Shown here: positions 1 through 12,049 of the stretch, one piece after another
Layout of the letters: each line of letters starts with the position of its first letter
Position numbering within the stretch: the first letter of the stretch is position 1
Assembly: GCA_028554795.2 (NCBI GenBank)
Contig: CM068829.1
Coordinates: 136,403,579 to 136,467,578, forward strand
DNA: 64,000 bases
Source of the DNA: Sinohyriopsis cumingii
Lineage: Eukaryota > Mollusca > Bivalvia > Unionida > Unionidae
Direction: 5' to 3'
Position numbers and translations under genes: made by a program
The notes under the pieces: generated by a model
Told to the model about the DNA's origin: nothing
The model's database searches: none
The model's input: only the letters and a program-made list of their open reading frames with translations

Positions 1-1378
1 TTCAACAAATTCACTATAATTCACGAAAATCAAAATTATTCAAGAAACTCATCATTATTCATGAAACTCATAATCATTAAAGAAACTCATCATTGTTCAA
101 GAAACTCGTCATTATTTAAGTAACTCGTTATCATATAAGAAACTCATTATCATTAAACAAACTCATTATCATTCAACAAACTCATTATCATTTAAGAAAC
201 TCAAAATTATGCAAGAAATTCATCATTATTCAAGAAACTCGTCATCATTCAAGAAATTCATTATCATTCATGATTATCAAAATAATTCAAGAAACTCATT
301 ATTATTCATGAAACTCATTATCGTTCAAGAAACTCATTATCATTCAAGAAGCTCACTATCATTGACGAAATTCATTATTAATCAAGAAACAAGAAACTCA
401 CCATCATTCAAGAAATTCATTATCATTCAAGAAACTCATTGTCATTCCAGAAACTCATCATCATTCCAGAAATTAATTATCATTGAAGAAGCTCATTATC
501 ATTGAAGAAACTCATCATCATTCAAGAAACTCATTTTCATTCAAGAAACTCATTTTAATTCATGTAAGAACCTCATTATCAATCAACAAACTTATTATAA
601 TTCATGAAACGCATAGTTATTCAACAAACCAATCTTTATTCAAGAAACTCATTATCATTCAACAACTCATTTTCATCCAACTAACTCATTACCATGCATG
701 AAACTCATAATTATTCAAGAAACTCATAATTTTTCAAGAAACTCGTCATCATTCAAGAAACTTATCATTATGCAAGAACCTCATTATCCTTCATGAAACT
801 CGTCATTCCAGAAATTAATCATCATTCTTAATGAAATTCATTGCCATTCAAGAAACTCATTATCATTCAAGAAGCTCAGTATGATTCAAGACAATCATCT
901 TTGTTCATAAAACCTATTATCATTCAAGAAACTAAGAGTAAGTCAAGAAATTCTTTATCATTCAAGGACCTAATTATCCTTCAAGAAACTCATACTTATT
1001 CAAGAAACTCGTTATCATTCAAGAAACTCATTATCATTAAAGAAACTCATCACTATTCAAGAAAATCATTATCCTTCAATAAACTCATTATCATTCAAAA
1101 ACTCTTTATCATTGAATAAACTCATCATTATGGAAGAACCTCTTTATCCTTCAAGAAACTCATCATTCCAGAAATTAATTATCATTCAAGAAACTCGTTA
1201 TCATTCAAGAAATTCATTATCATTCAAGAAACTCATTTTCTTTCAAGAAACTCTTTATCTTTGAATAAACTCATCACTATGCAAGGAACTCATTATCATT
1301 CAAGAAACTCATTATCATTAAAGAAACTCATCACTATTCAAGAAACTCATCATCGTTCAAAAACCTTATTATCATTCA
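1..1378. repeat. 19-bp minisatellite array (interrupted)
   Basis: About 70 degenerate copies of a 19-bp unit, consensus cattcaagaaactcattat. Because 19 is not a multiple of three, all frames read through the same 19-residue pattern, which produces three spurious small open frames. The array resumes at 1725-1800 after an inserted SINE. The window starts inside the array. Confidence 0.95.
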
Positions 1379-1724
1379 GACCGCTCCAGTGGCCTTGTGT
1401 TTAGAGCGTCCGCCTCGGATGCGGGAGGTCGTAGGTTCGATCCCCAGCCGAGTCATGCCAAGGACTTACAAAAATGGTACTAACAGCTGCCTCGCTTGGC
1501 GCTCAGCACTAAGAGGTTAATGTTATGACTGGTCGGCCTGGTGTCAGGATAATGTGACTGGGTGGGATATCATGCTACATGTCTGAGGCATGATGCCCCA
1601 GTGCTAGACATCACTATAAACTGTTACACTGCAGACATCGTAGCGATATGACTGAAAAATTGTTAAAGCCACGTTAAAAATCCAAATCACACACACACAG
1701 ACACACACACACACACACACACAA
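1379..1724 (+). mobile_element. tRNA-derived SINE, Pro(CGG)-like head, copy A
   Basis: The head has A box tggccttgtgtttagagcg and B box ggttcgatccc; the anticodon-like loop reads ctCGGat between CCGC/GCGG strands. The body shares long segments with the other copies (catgatgccccagtgctaga, the gttaaaaatccaaatc tail) and ends in a CA repeat. Inserted inside the 19-bp minisatellite, so a target duplication cannot be told from array units. Confidence 0.9.
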
Positions 1725-1800
1725 ACATTATCATTCAAGAAACTCATCATTATTCAAGAACCTCTTTATTATTCAACAAACTTATTATCATCGAAGCACT
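1725..1800. repeat. 19-bp minisatellite, remainder after SINE
   Basis: Four degenerate units identical in type to 1-1378, showing that the array existed before the SINE inserted. Confidence 0.9.
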
Positions 1801-3666
1801 CAGCGTTTCCATTCTCCTTGATGCTACTATTTATAAATTGTTCTTCATCTATCACTTATTCCAATGGCCCAATAGTTTTAATTGATTCCAAACTGTCACG
1901 TGATACACCATAGCCTTTCTGTTTCACAAGTACATACTTTTTACTTATTATTTTGTTATTCAAAATCTTTTCATGTCATCTTGTTTGTCGTGTAAATAAC
2001 TCTTGTTAAAATGCAAGATCTGTATTCATCTCCCTTCAAGTCTTCCAGTTTTTAGTCTATTGGATTACCTTAGAAGGCCGATATTAAATATTGTATTAGT
2101 CAAATTAGGACGGTTGCCCTTCGCAAGATTGTTTTGTATTTCGATATTTAAACCGTTTGTCCTAATACAAATCTAGGCGTTCCAAATGTAGCGGTTGTCA
2201 TGTCAACCAATATATTGATCCTTACATTTCATCTGTTTCTTGCTTGCTTGCGTCAATGGAGTCATGTCTATTAATTTGAGATTAGTATTATGCTATATAA
2301 AAATAAGATTTGGTAACAGGCCAATCCAGTTTCTCGTTATGTGAGTGAAATACTTACCACTTTCTAGCCTTTAAGGTTCTGTACAATGATTCCATTGCAT
2401 ATACTTTTTCTTGTCTGAGTAAGTAAAAATATCGATGTTTGCCTTTTAATTTACTGGATTTGTCTTAATAAAATTACTGGGTTTATCTGAATAAAAATAC
2501 TGGGTTTATCTGAATACTGAACAAGACAGGGTAATCTGCTAGGGACAAGAAATTTGTTCTGGGTTCCAGTGTCAAGTTTAAGAAAAGGTTTAGATTTTGG
2601 ATAATAAATTATGGTGGTGGGTTTGTCAGAACGAAATTACATGATTGGAATGTGGGCGTTTTTATTTTGTATCTACAAGCCAGGTGCCAGGTGAATGTAT
2701 GTGAAGGGGAGTATAGTGTCGCTGTTTAGAAAACATGCAAAAGAATAAACAGGTGGGTGGCCTGCAGTCTTTACATTTATAATGTTGCTACAAACAATGG
2801 CAGGTGGCCTACGTTTTTGTTGTGGGGGGGGGTCTTTTTTTTTCAAGAAAAAAAGAAACGTTTTATCATGTGGGGTATTATGTTTTTAGAAATCTATATG
2901 GGGTGGATTTTTTTCCAAAGAATTATAATTTGATGGATAGCAGAAGCGAGTTGGTGTTCTTTTAGAAAATAATTTGTTGTGACTAATATAGTTTTCATGG
3001 CTGTTGTTTTTTATTTTTAAAAAATGGGGGATAGAAGAGTTGTTGGCTTAGGTTTCTTGTCTTAAAATTTGATATCACGAAAGTGAAAAGTCAAGGAAAC
3101 GGATATATATCACTACGATCATCAATTTTCAAATACAGGTATTTTTAACCAAATTCCAGGTGTGATTAATATACCTGTACAGGTTAATTTTCAAATTAAT
3201 GCACTTTTCAGACAGGCCCAAGAGTTATGCAGCAGCCCTAGGGCCCGGATGAAAGGATGTCGTTAAACTTAACCGTTGCTGTAACAAATGTCTTGTCTGA
3301 TCACCGTAGTTCACACAAAACAATCGTTGATTGCTACCAAAGCTTAAAAAGACACCAATAGAATAGTTACATTGTGCTGTGAAATGTTGTCCTGACTGTT
3401 TCAATCAATAATCTACAATATCAAATTTCAGGATTTTAGTAAACTATCGAAACGAAAACTCAAAATGAGTTCAAAGTCAGACTACAGAGGATAAAATGTA
3501 TTATATATGGCAAATTCGTTAGCAAATATTCGTTTACTTCAGTGATATTTTCTGTATTTTGTGCCTATATGTAGTGTCATTAATTTATCTGTTTGCAAGA
3601 AATTGTCAATATACATTTCTCACGAAAATTAGCAAGCAAATACTAGGCACCAATAGGAACATCCAG

Positions 3667-3667
<1 letters not shown>
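1801..3667. other. AT-rich non-coding stretch
   Basis: No domain-bearing open frame, tRNA or recognisable element seen on either strand. Several G- or T-rich patches (2820-2840) and a short repeat of actgggtttatctgaataa near 2475-2520. Confidence 0.5.
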
Positions 3668-3704
<37 letters not shown>

Positions 3705-3750
3705 GTAGGTAGGTAGGTAGGTAGATAGATAGATAGATAGATAGATACCC
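3668..3750. repeat. (GATA)n / (GGTA)n microsatellite
   Basis: About twenty tetranucleotides: gata, a block of ggta, then gata again, an internal switch within one array. Confidence 0.95.
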
Positions 3751-4051
3751 ACACCTGCCCTCGCATAATGCGCCTGCAGATCTAGGTGTCTTGCAGTTTC
3801 TTAGTTATCAGCAGAACAAACGACATAGAACCTGATCTGCCGGCACATGTTGTTTATTGTTGGTTTCAACTTATTTGAGAATACCTACGATGGCATAGCA
3901 GAAACAGTCGAATTATATATACATGCTAATAAGGAATGATCCTTTATAAAAGTACGATAGGATCCAATTCCTTTTGCAAGTGTTGTCTTAATGGTTATGT
4001 CGACCATTTAAATCTATATCTACGTAATGTCTGTCTAGATCGTACACGTGA

Positions 4052-4370
4052 TCTGGATTTGGATTTTAACGTAACTTTAGGAATTTTTCAGTCATAACGC
4101 TACGATGTCTGTCTGCAGTGTGGCAATTTATAGTGATGTCTAGCAGTGGAGCATCATGCCGCAGACATGTAGCATGATGTCCCACCCAGTCACATTATCC
4201 TGACACCAGGCTAACGAGTCCTAACACTGCCTCTTAATACTGAGGGTCTAGCGAGGCAGCTGTTAATACTATTGTCATAAGTATTTGGTATGACTCGGTT
4301 GGGGTTCGAACCCGCAAACTCCCGCATCCGAGGTGGACGCTCTAAACGCTTTGGCTATCAGAGCGGTCGA
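4052..4370 (-). mobile_element. tRNA-derived SINE, copy B
   Basis: Minus-strand copy of the Pro(CGG)-headed SINE: tail ggattttaacg at the low end, B box and anticodon-like cctcggat near 4310-4340, head accgctc at 4360-4370. The CA tail is lost. Confidence 0.88.
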
Positions 4371-4882
4371 TCGTGCAAGTTCATATCTCCACATTGTCTT
4401 TGTCGACTATGTAAGTCTATATCTCCATAAGTATTTTGAATGTACAGAATATCCGACTGTTTATCGTGGTATGGTCTAAAGTTGGACATGCGTACTTACG
4501 TATTGGAAAATATGACAATTTTTCAGGGATATCGATGAGGTGAAGTACACATACTATCAAGTTAAAATTGGTTTTATTTTGTTTTGTAATTACAGGGTTA
4601 GGCATGAAGTATACAACCCGAAGAAACTAGAAAATGGAAGGGCTTAAACTGTTGTTGCAATAAATAGATATGAAAGAGCTGCATACGGTTGGTTCGAACA
4701 TGCATAGAACGAAGGTGCGGTGAGTACAAAGTGACCCAGTATCAGTTAAAACGTTACGTTTATGTAATAAATTTGTTAGAAGCCCAGGTGGTTGGGGACG
4801 ACAAAATTGTTAATGAAACACTATTTTGCAAGGCCGCCTACCAGCAAACAGGAACAGTGAAAGGGTTGTGAAATCGGATTTA

Positions 4883-5140
4883 TCTGTTTAAAGAGATATG
4901 GAGAAAATGACGTAAAATGTTCACAGACACAGTGTTTCAACGGAAATTTAAGAAATATGGGGAAAAAAGACATAATACTTTCACAGACACGGTGTCTCAA
5001 GGTACAATTAAGAAATATGGAGGAAACGACATAACACTTTCGCAGACATGGTGTCTCAAGGACAATTAAGAAATATGGAGAAAGTGACAAGAGAAAAGAC
5101 GTAACACTTCTTGCAGACATGGTGTTTCAAGACAAAAATA
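4883..5140. repeat. About 60-bp tandem repeat, four copies
   Basis: Units marked by agaaatatgg at 4951, 5011 and 5069 (spacing 60 and 58) and by cagacacggtgtctcaag-like segments. The last unit has a ~17-bp insertion. Confidence 0.85.
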
Positions 5141-5599
5141 AACTCGCTCGGCTCCAGCTAATGAGTAAACAACTGTGGGAGGAAAAATGTATTAGTGGTA
5201 ATGTGACATGTATGTGGCAGAGTTTAGAGTAGGATGTAGAATTTACCTATGGTGGAAGTTTGGTGACGGAATGTGGGCGTATTATAGGTTATGTGCTCAT
5301 TGTAGTGGCAACCGCGCATCAAGAAACGCAAAGAGATCAGAAAACAGAGCAAACAGACATTTTAATAAAGTTATTCGTGAGCTTCAGTCAAGGCAAAACT
5401 CATACATTCAATATTAGTGATTATATGTCTAACACTTGACGTGAGCACAACAAAATAAAATCCATTCGGGCAATAGGGATTATAGATATAAAGTTTATCG
5501 TCAGCACACTAAAATAAGATCCATTTAGCCATTAGGGTGTGTAGGTCAAACGATTAAATCGATCACGGCAAGACATTATTTAGAGAGTTGGGTTGATAT

Positions 5600-6563
5600 G
5601 AATAAAGTCTGATACAGCGCAGCACTATACCTGATATCGCTTATCCGGGTACACTGCTCCATTTGGGCAGATAACCTGGAGTGAATATGACACGTTGGTC
5701 GCGCAATATGCAAACGGGCTCTACACGAATTCCAATACTCAGACGGCGTGCGCGACGAGCGCCACTTTACAACACTCAGCCGAATAGGCAGGCGGGTGCC
5801 GTTACCTGAACCAGAGATTGACGCGCAGACAGTTTATCGCGCGTATCAGATCGATCTAATCAATGACATCCTAAACATGATATCAGAGTATTCATGCACA
5901 TAGCCTCATAGGTATATTCCAGCACGCGCCTGAGTGACATGTTATGGTGCACACCCACCGACCTCCGTACTTTGTAGAGCGAAAGAGTAAAGTAGTTGAA
6001 AAATCTCATTCGCTCTGCTTTGACGTTGAAACCCTTCCACTTAATTGTCTTTCAGGAGGCAAACTTAGACAAAGCTAGATGTATGATTTTTTGGGATGCG
6101 TTATCTGTAATATCAGTACTGCCATTTTGTGCCATTAAGACCACATTACACAGATGACAATAAAAGCCCACGATCCGTCACCCAAACTACCGCGTAGGTT
6201 AATAAAGTAAAACCTGGCGCCTTGGACGTGATAGCGTCGTTGCCGTTGGCGTGTGTAAAACCATCAACATTTTGAAAGTTTTGAATTGAATCCCAGCGAT
6301 ACAAACCAGATGCAAGTATTGCCGTAAGCCCACTAACTGATAAAAGTTTGTCGGCCGTGAAGTATACGTCAACCCCTTTTATCAAAGAAATGTCGACCTT
6401 TTCGAGCCGCATAGACGCTAGTGCCGCCAGCTGGTATCGTTGTACATACTGGCAAGATCCGTTTTCATTATGTACGCCATGTTTCGAGTGCAGGTTGGTC
6501 ACAGTCTGCCTTAAGACCCGAGGGGCAGGTGTAGACTCTATCTTTTATGTAGGCATCTCTTAG
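5600..6563. other. GC- and CpG-rich island with unexplained open frames
   Basis: Around 5701-5820 the base composition reaches about 55% G+C with many CpG, against roughly 35% around it. A plus-strand frame is open for 70 codons at about 5692-5901 (ending in TAG) with balanced codon use, and a minus-strand frame is open at 6146-6502. Neither contains a domain I recognise. It could be a promoter CpG island, a decayed gene, or DNA from another source; I cannot decide. Confidence 0.4.
6146..6502 (-). CDS. Unrecognised open frame, possible exon
   Basis: About 118 codons ending in a stop, with a mixed, globular-looking composition rather than repeats. A gcag that could act as an acceptor lies just upstream at about 6508-6511. 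No signal peptide, cysteine pattern or catalytic motif was found. It is 5 kb downstream of exon 16 on the same strand and could be a terminal exon of that gene, but nothing ties it to it. An overlapping plus-strand frame at 6348-6563 is equally unsupported. Low confidence. Confidence 0.2.
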   Translation of the reverse strand: MTNLHSKHGVHNENGSCQYVQRYQLAALASMRLEKVDISLIKGVDVYFTADKLLSVSGLTAILASGLYRWDSIQNFQNVDGFTHANGNDAITSKAPGFTLLTYAVVWVTDRGLLLSSV

Positions 6564-6729
6564 CTCCGTCCCAGCATGTTTTACTAGTTAGTACATAGAG
6601 ATGTCCCCTCGTGTTTATAAATATTAAAATAGCGTTTTGAAATAAAATAATGTTTTCCCTTGTCTACCCGATCTTGTGTTGTTGTTTTATAATATAAAAA
6701 ATATAAATTATGTAAGTGTGAGTGTGCTA

Positions 6730-7032
6730 TTTGGATTTTTAACATAGCTTTATCAATTTCTCAATCATATAGCTACGATGTCTGCAGTGTGGCAGTTTTT
6801 ATATGTCTAGCACTGGGGCATCATGCCGCAAACATATAGCATGATGTCCCACCCAGTCACATTATCCTGATACCAGGCCGACCACTCCAAACACTAATTT
6901 CATAATGCTGAGCGCCCAGCGAGGCAGCTTTTAGTACCATTTTTAAGTCTTTGGTTTGCCTTAACCTGGGCTCTAACCCGTGGCCTCCCGCATCCAAGGC
7001 AGACGCTCTAACCAATAGGCTACCGGAGCGGT
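6730..7032 (-). mobile_element. tRNA-derived SINE, copy C
   Basis: Minus-strand copy with head near 7000-7032, B box in the ctctaacccgtgg region (mutated) and the shared body (gatgtctgcagtgtggcag, catgccgcaaacatatagc). More diverged than copies A and D. Confidence 0.87.
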
Positions 7033-10024
7033 GTTTATATAAATTTTGTCCAGTTTGCTCTTTGTTTTATTCAATTAAATATATGAGTTTCTTTATCCAT
7101 TTTGCGCTCTGACTTGGGTTCGTACTTTCACTCAACGCTGATGTGGTAATTTCTATAAATGGAAGAGATGCACATGAAACGCTTGCATCCTCAACAGACA
7201 TGAAACGAGTACAAAGCTGACTTACATTGTGCCGGCAAAACGCCTACTAGTGCCTTATTACAAGGGTAAAGTGACATCCAGCATATTAACTGGTGTGGGT
7301 TTTTCGTCTACATTACGTTTCGAGAACTCGTGTATGCCACCTTCACGTAATATGAGCCAGCTCGGTTTTCCATTGGAGACAGTACTCGTGTCCCCGTAGG
7401 CCTCACTACTCAAGGAAGTTTTAGTAATGTACTGATTTTACCCTTAAGAACATTCTCGTTTGAGCTTATATGATCGATGTGGGCAGGGAGATTGGATGCT
7501 ATAATTGGATCTTTTCCTGGTTATAAGTACGTGGATTCAAAGCATCTTCCGGTCCAACAAACCTAAGCATGTCGGCTAGCGGAAAGGGAATGAAACAAAT
7601 AGCGCAATACTGCCCAAAGGCAAAGACGAAGTAAAATACGGCTTATATTACTTTAATGATCGTTTTTAAATTGTAAGACCTATCCGGAATGATAATGCTT
7701 GTTTTGTTAGATCGCATACCTTGCACAATAAAGACGTTGTTCTGGGGTATTTCAAATGTTGAACAAACCTGGGTTGTACGAAATTTCCTGGACTGACACA
7801 CGCGAATTGGAGTTCTCGCGTATCTTGTTCAAGAGCAACATCCCCAACTAGAGGATTGGTCAGTGCAATATACTAGTGCGTGGAGATGGTATTGCCACAA
7901 GTATTTACCTTTGACAGCAACGCAAAATATAGCACGTGAGGGGACTGAAACTATTGCGACACGGCGAGAACACAGACACATGAATTGTACTCGACTTCGA
8001 TGTTTATGCCAATAAATCTTCTTCACTTCGGAGCAGGTTTACTTACGTATTCGGAAAGAGTGTGATACGCTTAACTTCACTGACAGCTGGTTTTCCGGAA
8101 CAGTAGACGGTGAGAAGAGTTTGCAAAATCAAGTCAACCTTGCTGCTTGGGTGTGCCGTCACGGGTTGTGGCGTTAGCGTTCTAGACGACCTGATGGTAG
8201 ATTGAGGTTCTAGAGACGGTATGCATCTATTACCGGTTTCACGTTTACTACCACATGACGATACTTACTCAGATGGGGTGTCCCCTTCCAGGACAAACAA
8301 GGTGGGGCATGTCTGCAAACAGCACTGACATGAATACGCGTGCCTTTGCAATGAATTCAATGTGGACAAACACTCGGATTAGAAACACAAGCACAGTGAC
8401 AACTAAAGCCTTGCTATGATGTATGACAATAACCCTGGTCACCACTAATGGCCGGTTCAAGGTGTCGCATAGAACTCCATCTTGTATGCATTTGATCTTT
8501 TTAGAAACATGGAGTTTGCTACTTCAAGTAGGACAGTTGTACGCAAAGCGGCTTTTTGTACTTTATGCTGCACAAATCATCCTAATGAAATCGTTTTAGT
8601 GTACTTTTTTGCAATCCCAGGTTCACAAACCAAAATGCTATCCTCGATATTGGGGTTAACATTGTTTTTTAGTGTACGCTGGAGCAATCCAAGTTTCACA
8701 AACCGAAAATCAAACCTCAATAATGGGGTTAGGATAGTTTCCTGCAAACCTGGACAAAATGACAGGCAAAGAAGAGGACGTATCCCAGTCTGTTAATAAG
8801 TGTCAGTTATTGCACTAACATGCCAAACATAAGCTATATTACGTTCTTGGTGGTGGCCTCTACATCGTTCCAATCATGGGTATATATAACTTGGAACTTT
8901 TAAGGGTAATACAACGAGCGTCATATGCAAGACGACAAGATGGCGTTAGGCACCAACATTGTTGCGAATTCACAAAAATAAACATTGTCACAGTTATCAA
9001 TATTCCCATAGTAAAAATAGTTTGGAAACTAGATTGATGAGGGCTGAAGAGTCATCTTCGACATCATGGCAATCAGAAGGTTAAAACTGTCTTCTTTGCT
9101 GAAGACGCCTGCGTTCAGTTAAGACCATTAAAAGGTTTGCGGTTTCACTTCAGACATAAATATTGATTCTCTTTGAAACTGTAGAATGTTCCATATTTTC
9201 ACTGAGTAATCGATCCAGTAACAAGCATTAGTCAGTTTACATCCGATCGTATAGGGTTCGGAGGAGGCCGGGCTGGCTGGTACAGGATATCATTTTAAAG
9301 GTTTCCTAATGGTCTGGACCCACCTCACACACTTTCACTGCACCTACTTGATAGTATGCGTCCTATTTTATTGGCAAATTTGATGTCCCCAGCCTCCTCC
9401 CTTTGAGGCCAACTATTCGGTGAAGGTCGGTAAACAAAGTCGAAATGTTTTATCTGCATTTGCTGAAGACGTAATTCAAATATCTGTTTAAAATATGTTT
9501 TGAGTGTTAATGGCAGACAGTTCTACTTGTTGCAATCGTTGTTGTCATCAGCTTTCAAGTCTTTTTCTTGTTAGTGTTCCTTTTGTATTTAGTTTTTATT
9601 TAAACAATTTTATTATCTAAAACAAATATCGTTCTAATACAAGTTTCTGACTTGTTTCTGGAGATTTTCTCCAGTTCAAATGAGATCAATAAATACCCAG
9701 AAACTCTATGTGGATAGGTCTTTCAGTTCAAGTTGAATTTAATATCTAACAAGAGAAAATATAAATGAATATTCGGTTACCTAATGTATTTATCGAAATC
9801 GGCGCACTGATAATAGAAATAGATTGGTATGACTCATGAGAGTTTTCACGAATAATACGTAAACAATTCATGAGTAATCTGTAGATATTTCATTAGCTAT
9901 GTTACAACATCATGCATTTTAAGACACACCTTATTTATTAGTATAGTGTAAAATAGCAAACAAATAACACCGCAAAATTAACAGCCGAAAAAATGAATAA
10001 TTGTCTTTATTAACATTCAGAGCA
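7033..10024. other. Non-coding stretch without recognised elements
   Basis: Small open frames occur on both strands, but none has a domain, repeat pattern or splice-site support. A pair of similar ~55-bp segments (gcaatcccaggttcacaaacc-like, 8610-8720) is the only internal duplication noticed. Confidence 0.45.
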
Positions 10025-10412
10025 AACACAGCACCTAGCTATACATAAAACATGTAAGGATATGTTCCGATTCATGTTGTAAAAGGAAAACTGTCCTAAC
10101 TATACATAAAACACTACACTTAAGGGTATATCCTGAATCGCTTTGTAAAAGGAAAGCTGTGTCAGGCTATGCATAAAACATGTACAGGTATGTTCTAATT
10201 CATGTTGTAAAAGGAAAACTGTCCTAACTATACATAAAACACTACACTTAAGGGTATATCCTGAATTGCTTTGTAAAAGGAAAGCTGTGTCTAGCTATGC
10301 ATAAAACATGTACAGGTATGTTCTAATTCATGTTGCAAAAGGAAGGATGTGCCCAGTTATGCACAGAACACTATATATAGGTATTTCCTGATGCACGTTG
10401 GAAATGGAATGC
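10025..10412. repeat. Higher-order satellite, 128-bp unit of two ~64-bp monomers
   Basis: The motif ataaaacatgtacaggtatg recurs at 10045, 10173 and 10301, exactly 128 bp apart. Within each unit two related ~64-bp monomers share cataaaaca and tgtaaaaggaaa but differ elsewhere, so A-B dimers were amplified as a block. Three dimers. Confidence 0.9.
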
Positions 10413-10652
10413 CGCTATGAGATACTAATAATGCATAGTTAGTAAGGCAGAAAATGTATTTAGGACATCATGAAGGACTTGTCTGAAATCACTCTCCGAT
10501 GGAAGAATGGAAATTCAATGTGACAGAAGAAGGATAAAAGTACTATTGGTCTCCCCTCATCGGGTTTGGTTCTGTGGCTGAAGTGAGCAGAAAAATAATT
10601 ATGCGCATATAACATCGATATATACTTTTCTTCAAAGTAGCATCAATACAGA

Positions 10653-11420
10653 ATTGCAGATTCTCAAATTAAAATCCTTGTCACATTGTAGATTTCCCAA
10701 CTAATGTCCTTGGACATTGCAGATTCCCCAATTATTCTTTGTGTTATATTGTTCATTCCCCAACTAATGTCCTTGTTACAGTGCAGATTCCCCAACTAAT
10801 GTCCTTGTTACATTGCAGATTCCCCGCTTAAAGTCCTTGTTATAGTGTAGATTCCCCAACTAATGTCTATGTTTCATTATAGATTCCCCAAGTAATGTCC
10901 TTGATACATTGTAGATTCCCCAACTAATGTCCTTGTACATTGCAGATTCCCCAATTAATCTTTGTGTTATATTGTTCATTCCCCAACTAATGTCTGTGCT
11001 ACAATGTAGATTCCCCAACTAATGTATGTGTTAAAATGTAGATTCCACAGCTAATGTCCTTGTTACATTGCAGATTCCCCACTTAAAGTCCTTGTTCTAT
11101 TGTAGATTCCCCAACTAATGTCTGTGTTTCATTATAGATTCCCCAAATAATGTCCTTGTACATTGCAGATTCCCCAATTAATCGTTGTGTTATATTGTTC
11201 ATTCTCCAGCTAGTGTCTGTATTACAATGTCGATTCCCCAACTAATGTTTGTGTTAAAATGTAGATTCTCCAACTATTGTCCTTGTTACATTGCAGATTA
11301 TGCAACTAATGTCCTTGTTACATTGCAGATTCCCCAATTAATGTCCTTGTTACACTGCAGATTCCCCAAATAATGTCTGTGTTACATTGTAGATTTCCCA
11401 ACTAATATCTGTTTTGCATT
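10653..11420. repeat. 32-bp satellite, about 24 copies
   Basis: Unit approximately ttacattgcagattcccc plus aactaatgtccttg. A ~230-bp block (10715-10945) recurs at about 10945-11180, showing block duplication on top of the monomer. Lies just beyond exon 16. Confidence 0.92.
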
Positions 11421-11683
11421 ACGTTAATAATTATAATCTTTAGCAGTATTTTTCTGAGATGGAAATCCTTTACAGGCTTACTCATATTTATTAATGAATA
11501 TAATTACCTTGAAAAGAGACTAATTACATGTCCTTTTTGTATTAATAACATTAACAACCGGGAAAATCAAGCTCGAGATAATTATTTTGTGGCAAAATAA
11601 ATCATGAAATAACAACCCAAAATAAAGATCGTTTCTATGTTAGTGATTTCCGATCCATAAAAAAATAATTTAGTTCACGTTAC

Positions 11684-11839
11684 CATTACACGAGTAATCA
11701 TTCTCCACTCCAACTGAATGGCCATCCTGACAGACACAGTCTGTAATCGATGTTTTCGCGGTTCCATTCGTGGAAGATTGGCTTGGACAAGATTGACACT
11801 CAATATCATTTGTTTCCTTGTAGAAACCTTCTGCGCATG
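11684..11839 (-). CDS. Exon 16: GCC2/GCC3 (ephrin-receptor-like) cysteine module
   Basis: A 52-codon exon between ttcttag and gtaacg. The module opens ACAEGFYKE and has cysteines spaced as in exon 9: C, EC, SCP, DCVC, then the last C after VENDYS. Serine/threonine-rich stretch in the middle with sequons (N-G-T). In SCUBE-like proteins, modules of this kind follow the EGF block, which fits its position at the 3' side here. The phase-1 donor means coding continues downstream, but no further domain exon was recognised down to position 1. Confidence 0.87.
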
Positions 11840-11875
11840 CTAAGAAAACAAAATAGCAATTCATTCAGTTGTTCT

Positions 11876-12049
11876 GGATTAGCGGTAAATCAACACGTGA
11901 AGGCTTTTTATGTGCCGTAGTAAAGAGCCTTGTCCGGTAACAGATTATAGAAGTCCGCACAGTCTGGTCTACGCAGGATTCGAACCTACGCCATTATGAT
12001 TGTATGTTCGTAAGTCAGGAAGGCTAACCATTGAGCCATTACATATCTC
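11876..12049 (-). mobile_element. tRNA-like SINE, second family
   Basis: On the minus strand a tRNA-like head reads atggctcaatggttagcc (A box) and aggttcgaatcct (B box) near 11970-12045, followed by a body with ggacaaggctctttac. Different body from the Pro-headed family. A decayed tRNA gene is less likely because of the attached body. Confidence 0.7.

Noticed and set aside
209-1119. Three open frames with a repeating SFKKLIIIQE-type pattern
   Set aside because: They are the three phases of a 19-bp minisatellite; the same 19-residue string appears in each phase.
4821-5120. 99-codon minus-strand open frame
   Set aside because: It is the translation of the ~60-bp tandem repeat and has no domain.
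11938-12045. A functional tRNA gene on the minus strand
   Set aside because: Stems do not close fully, there is an attached SINE-like body and no clear anticodon arm; called a SINE instead.
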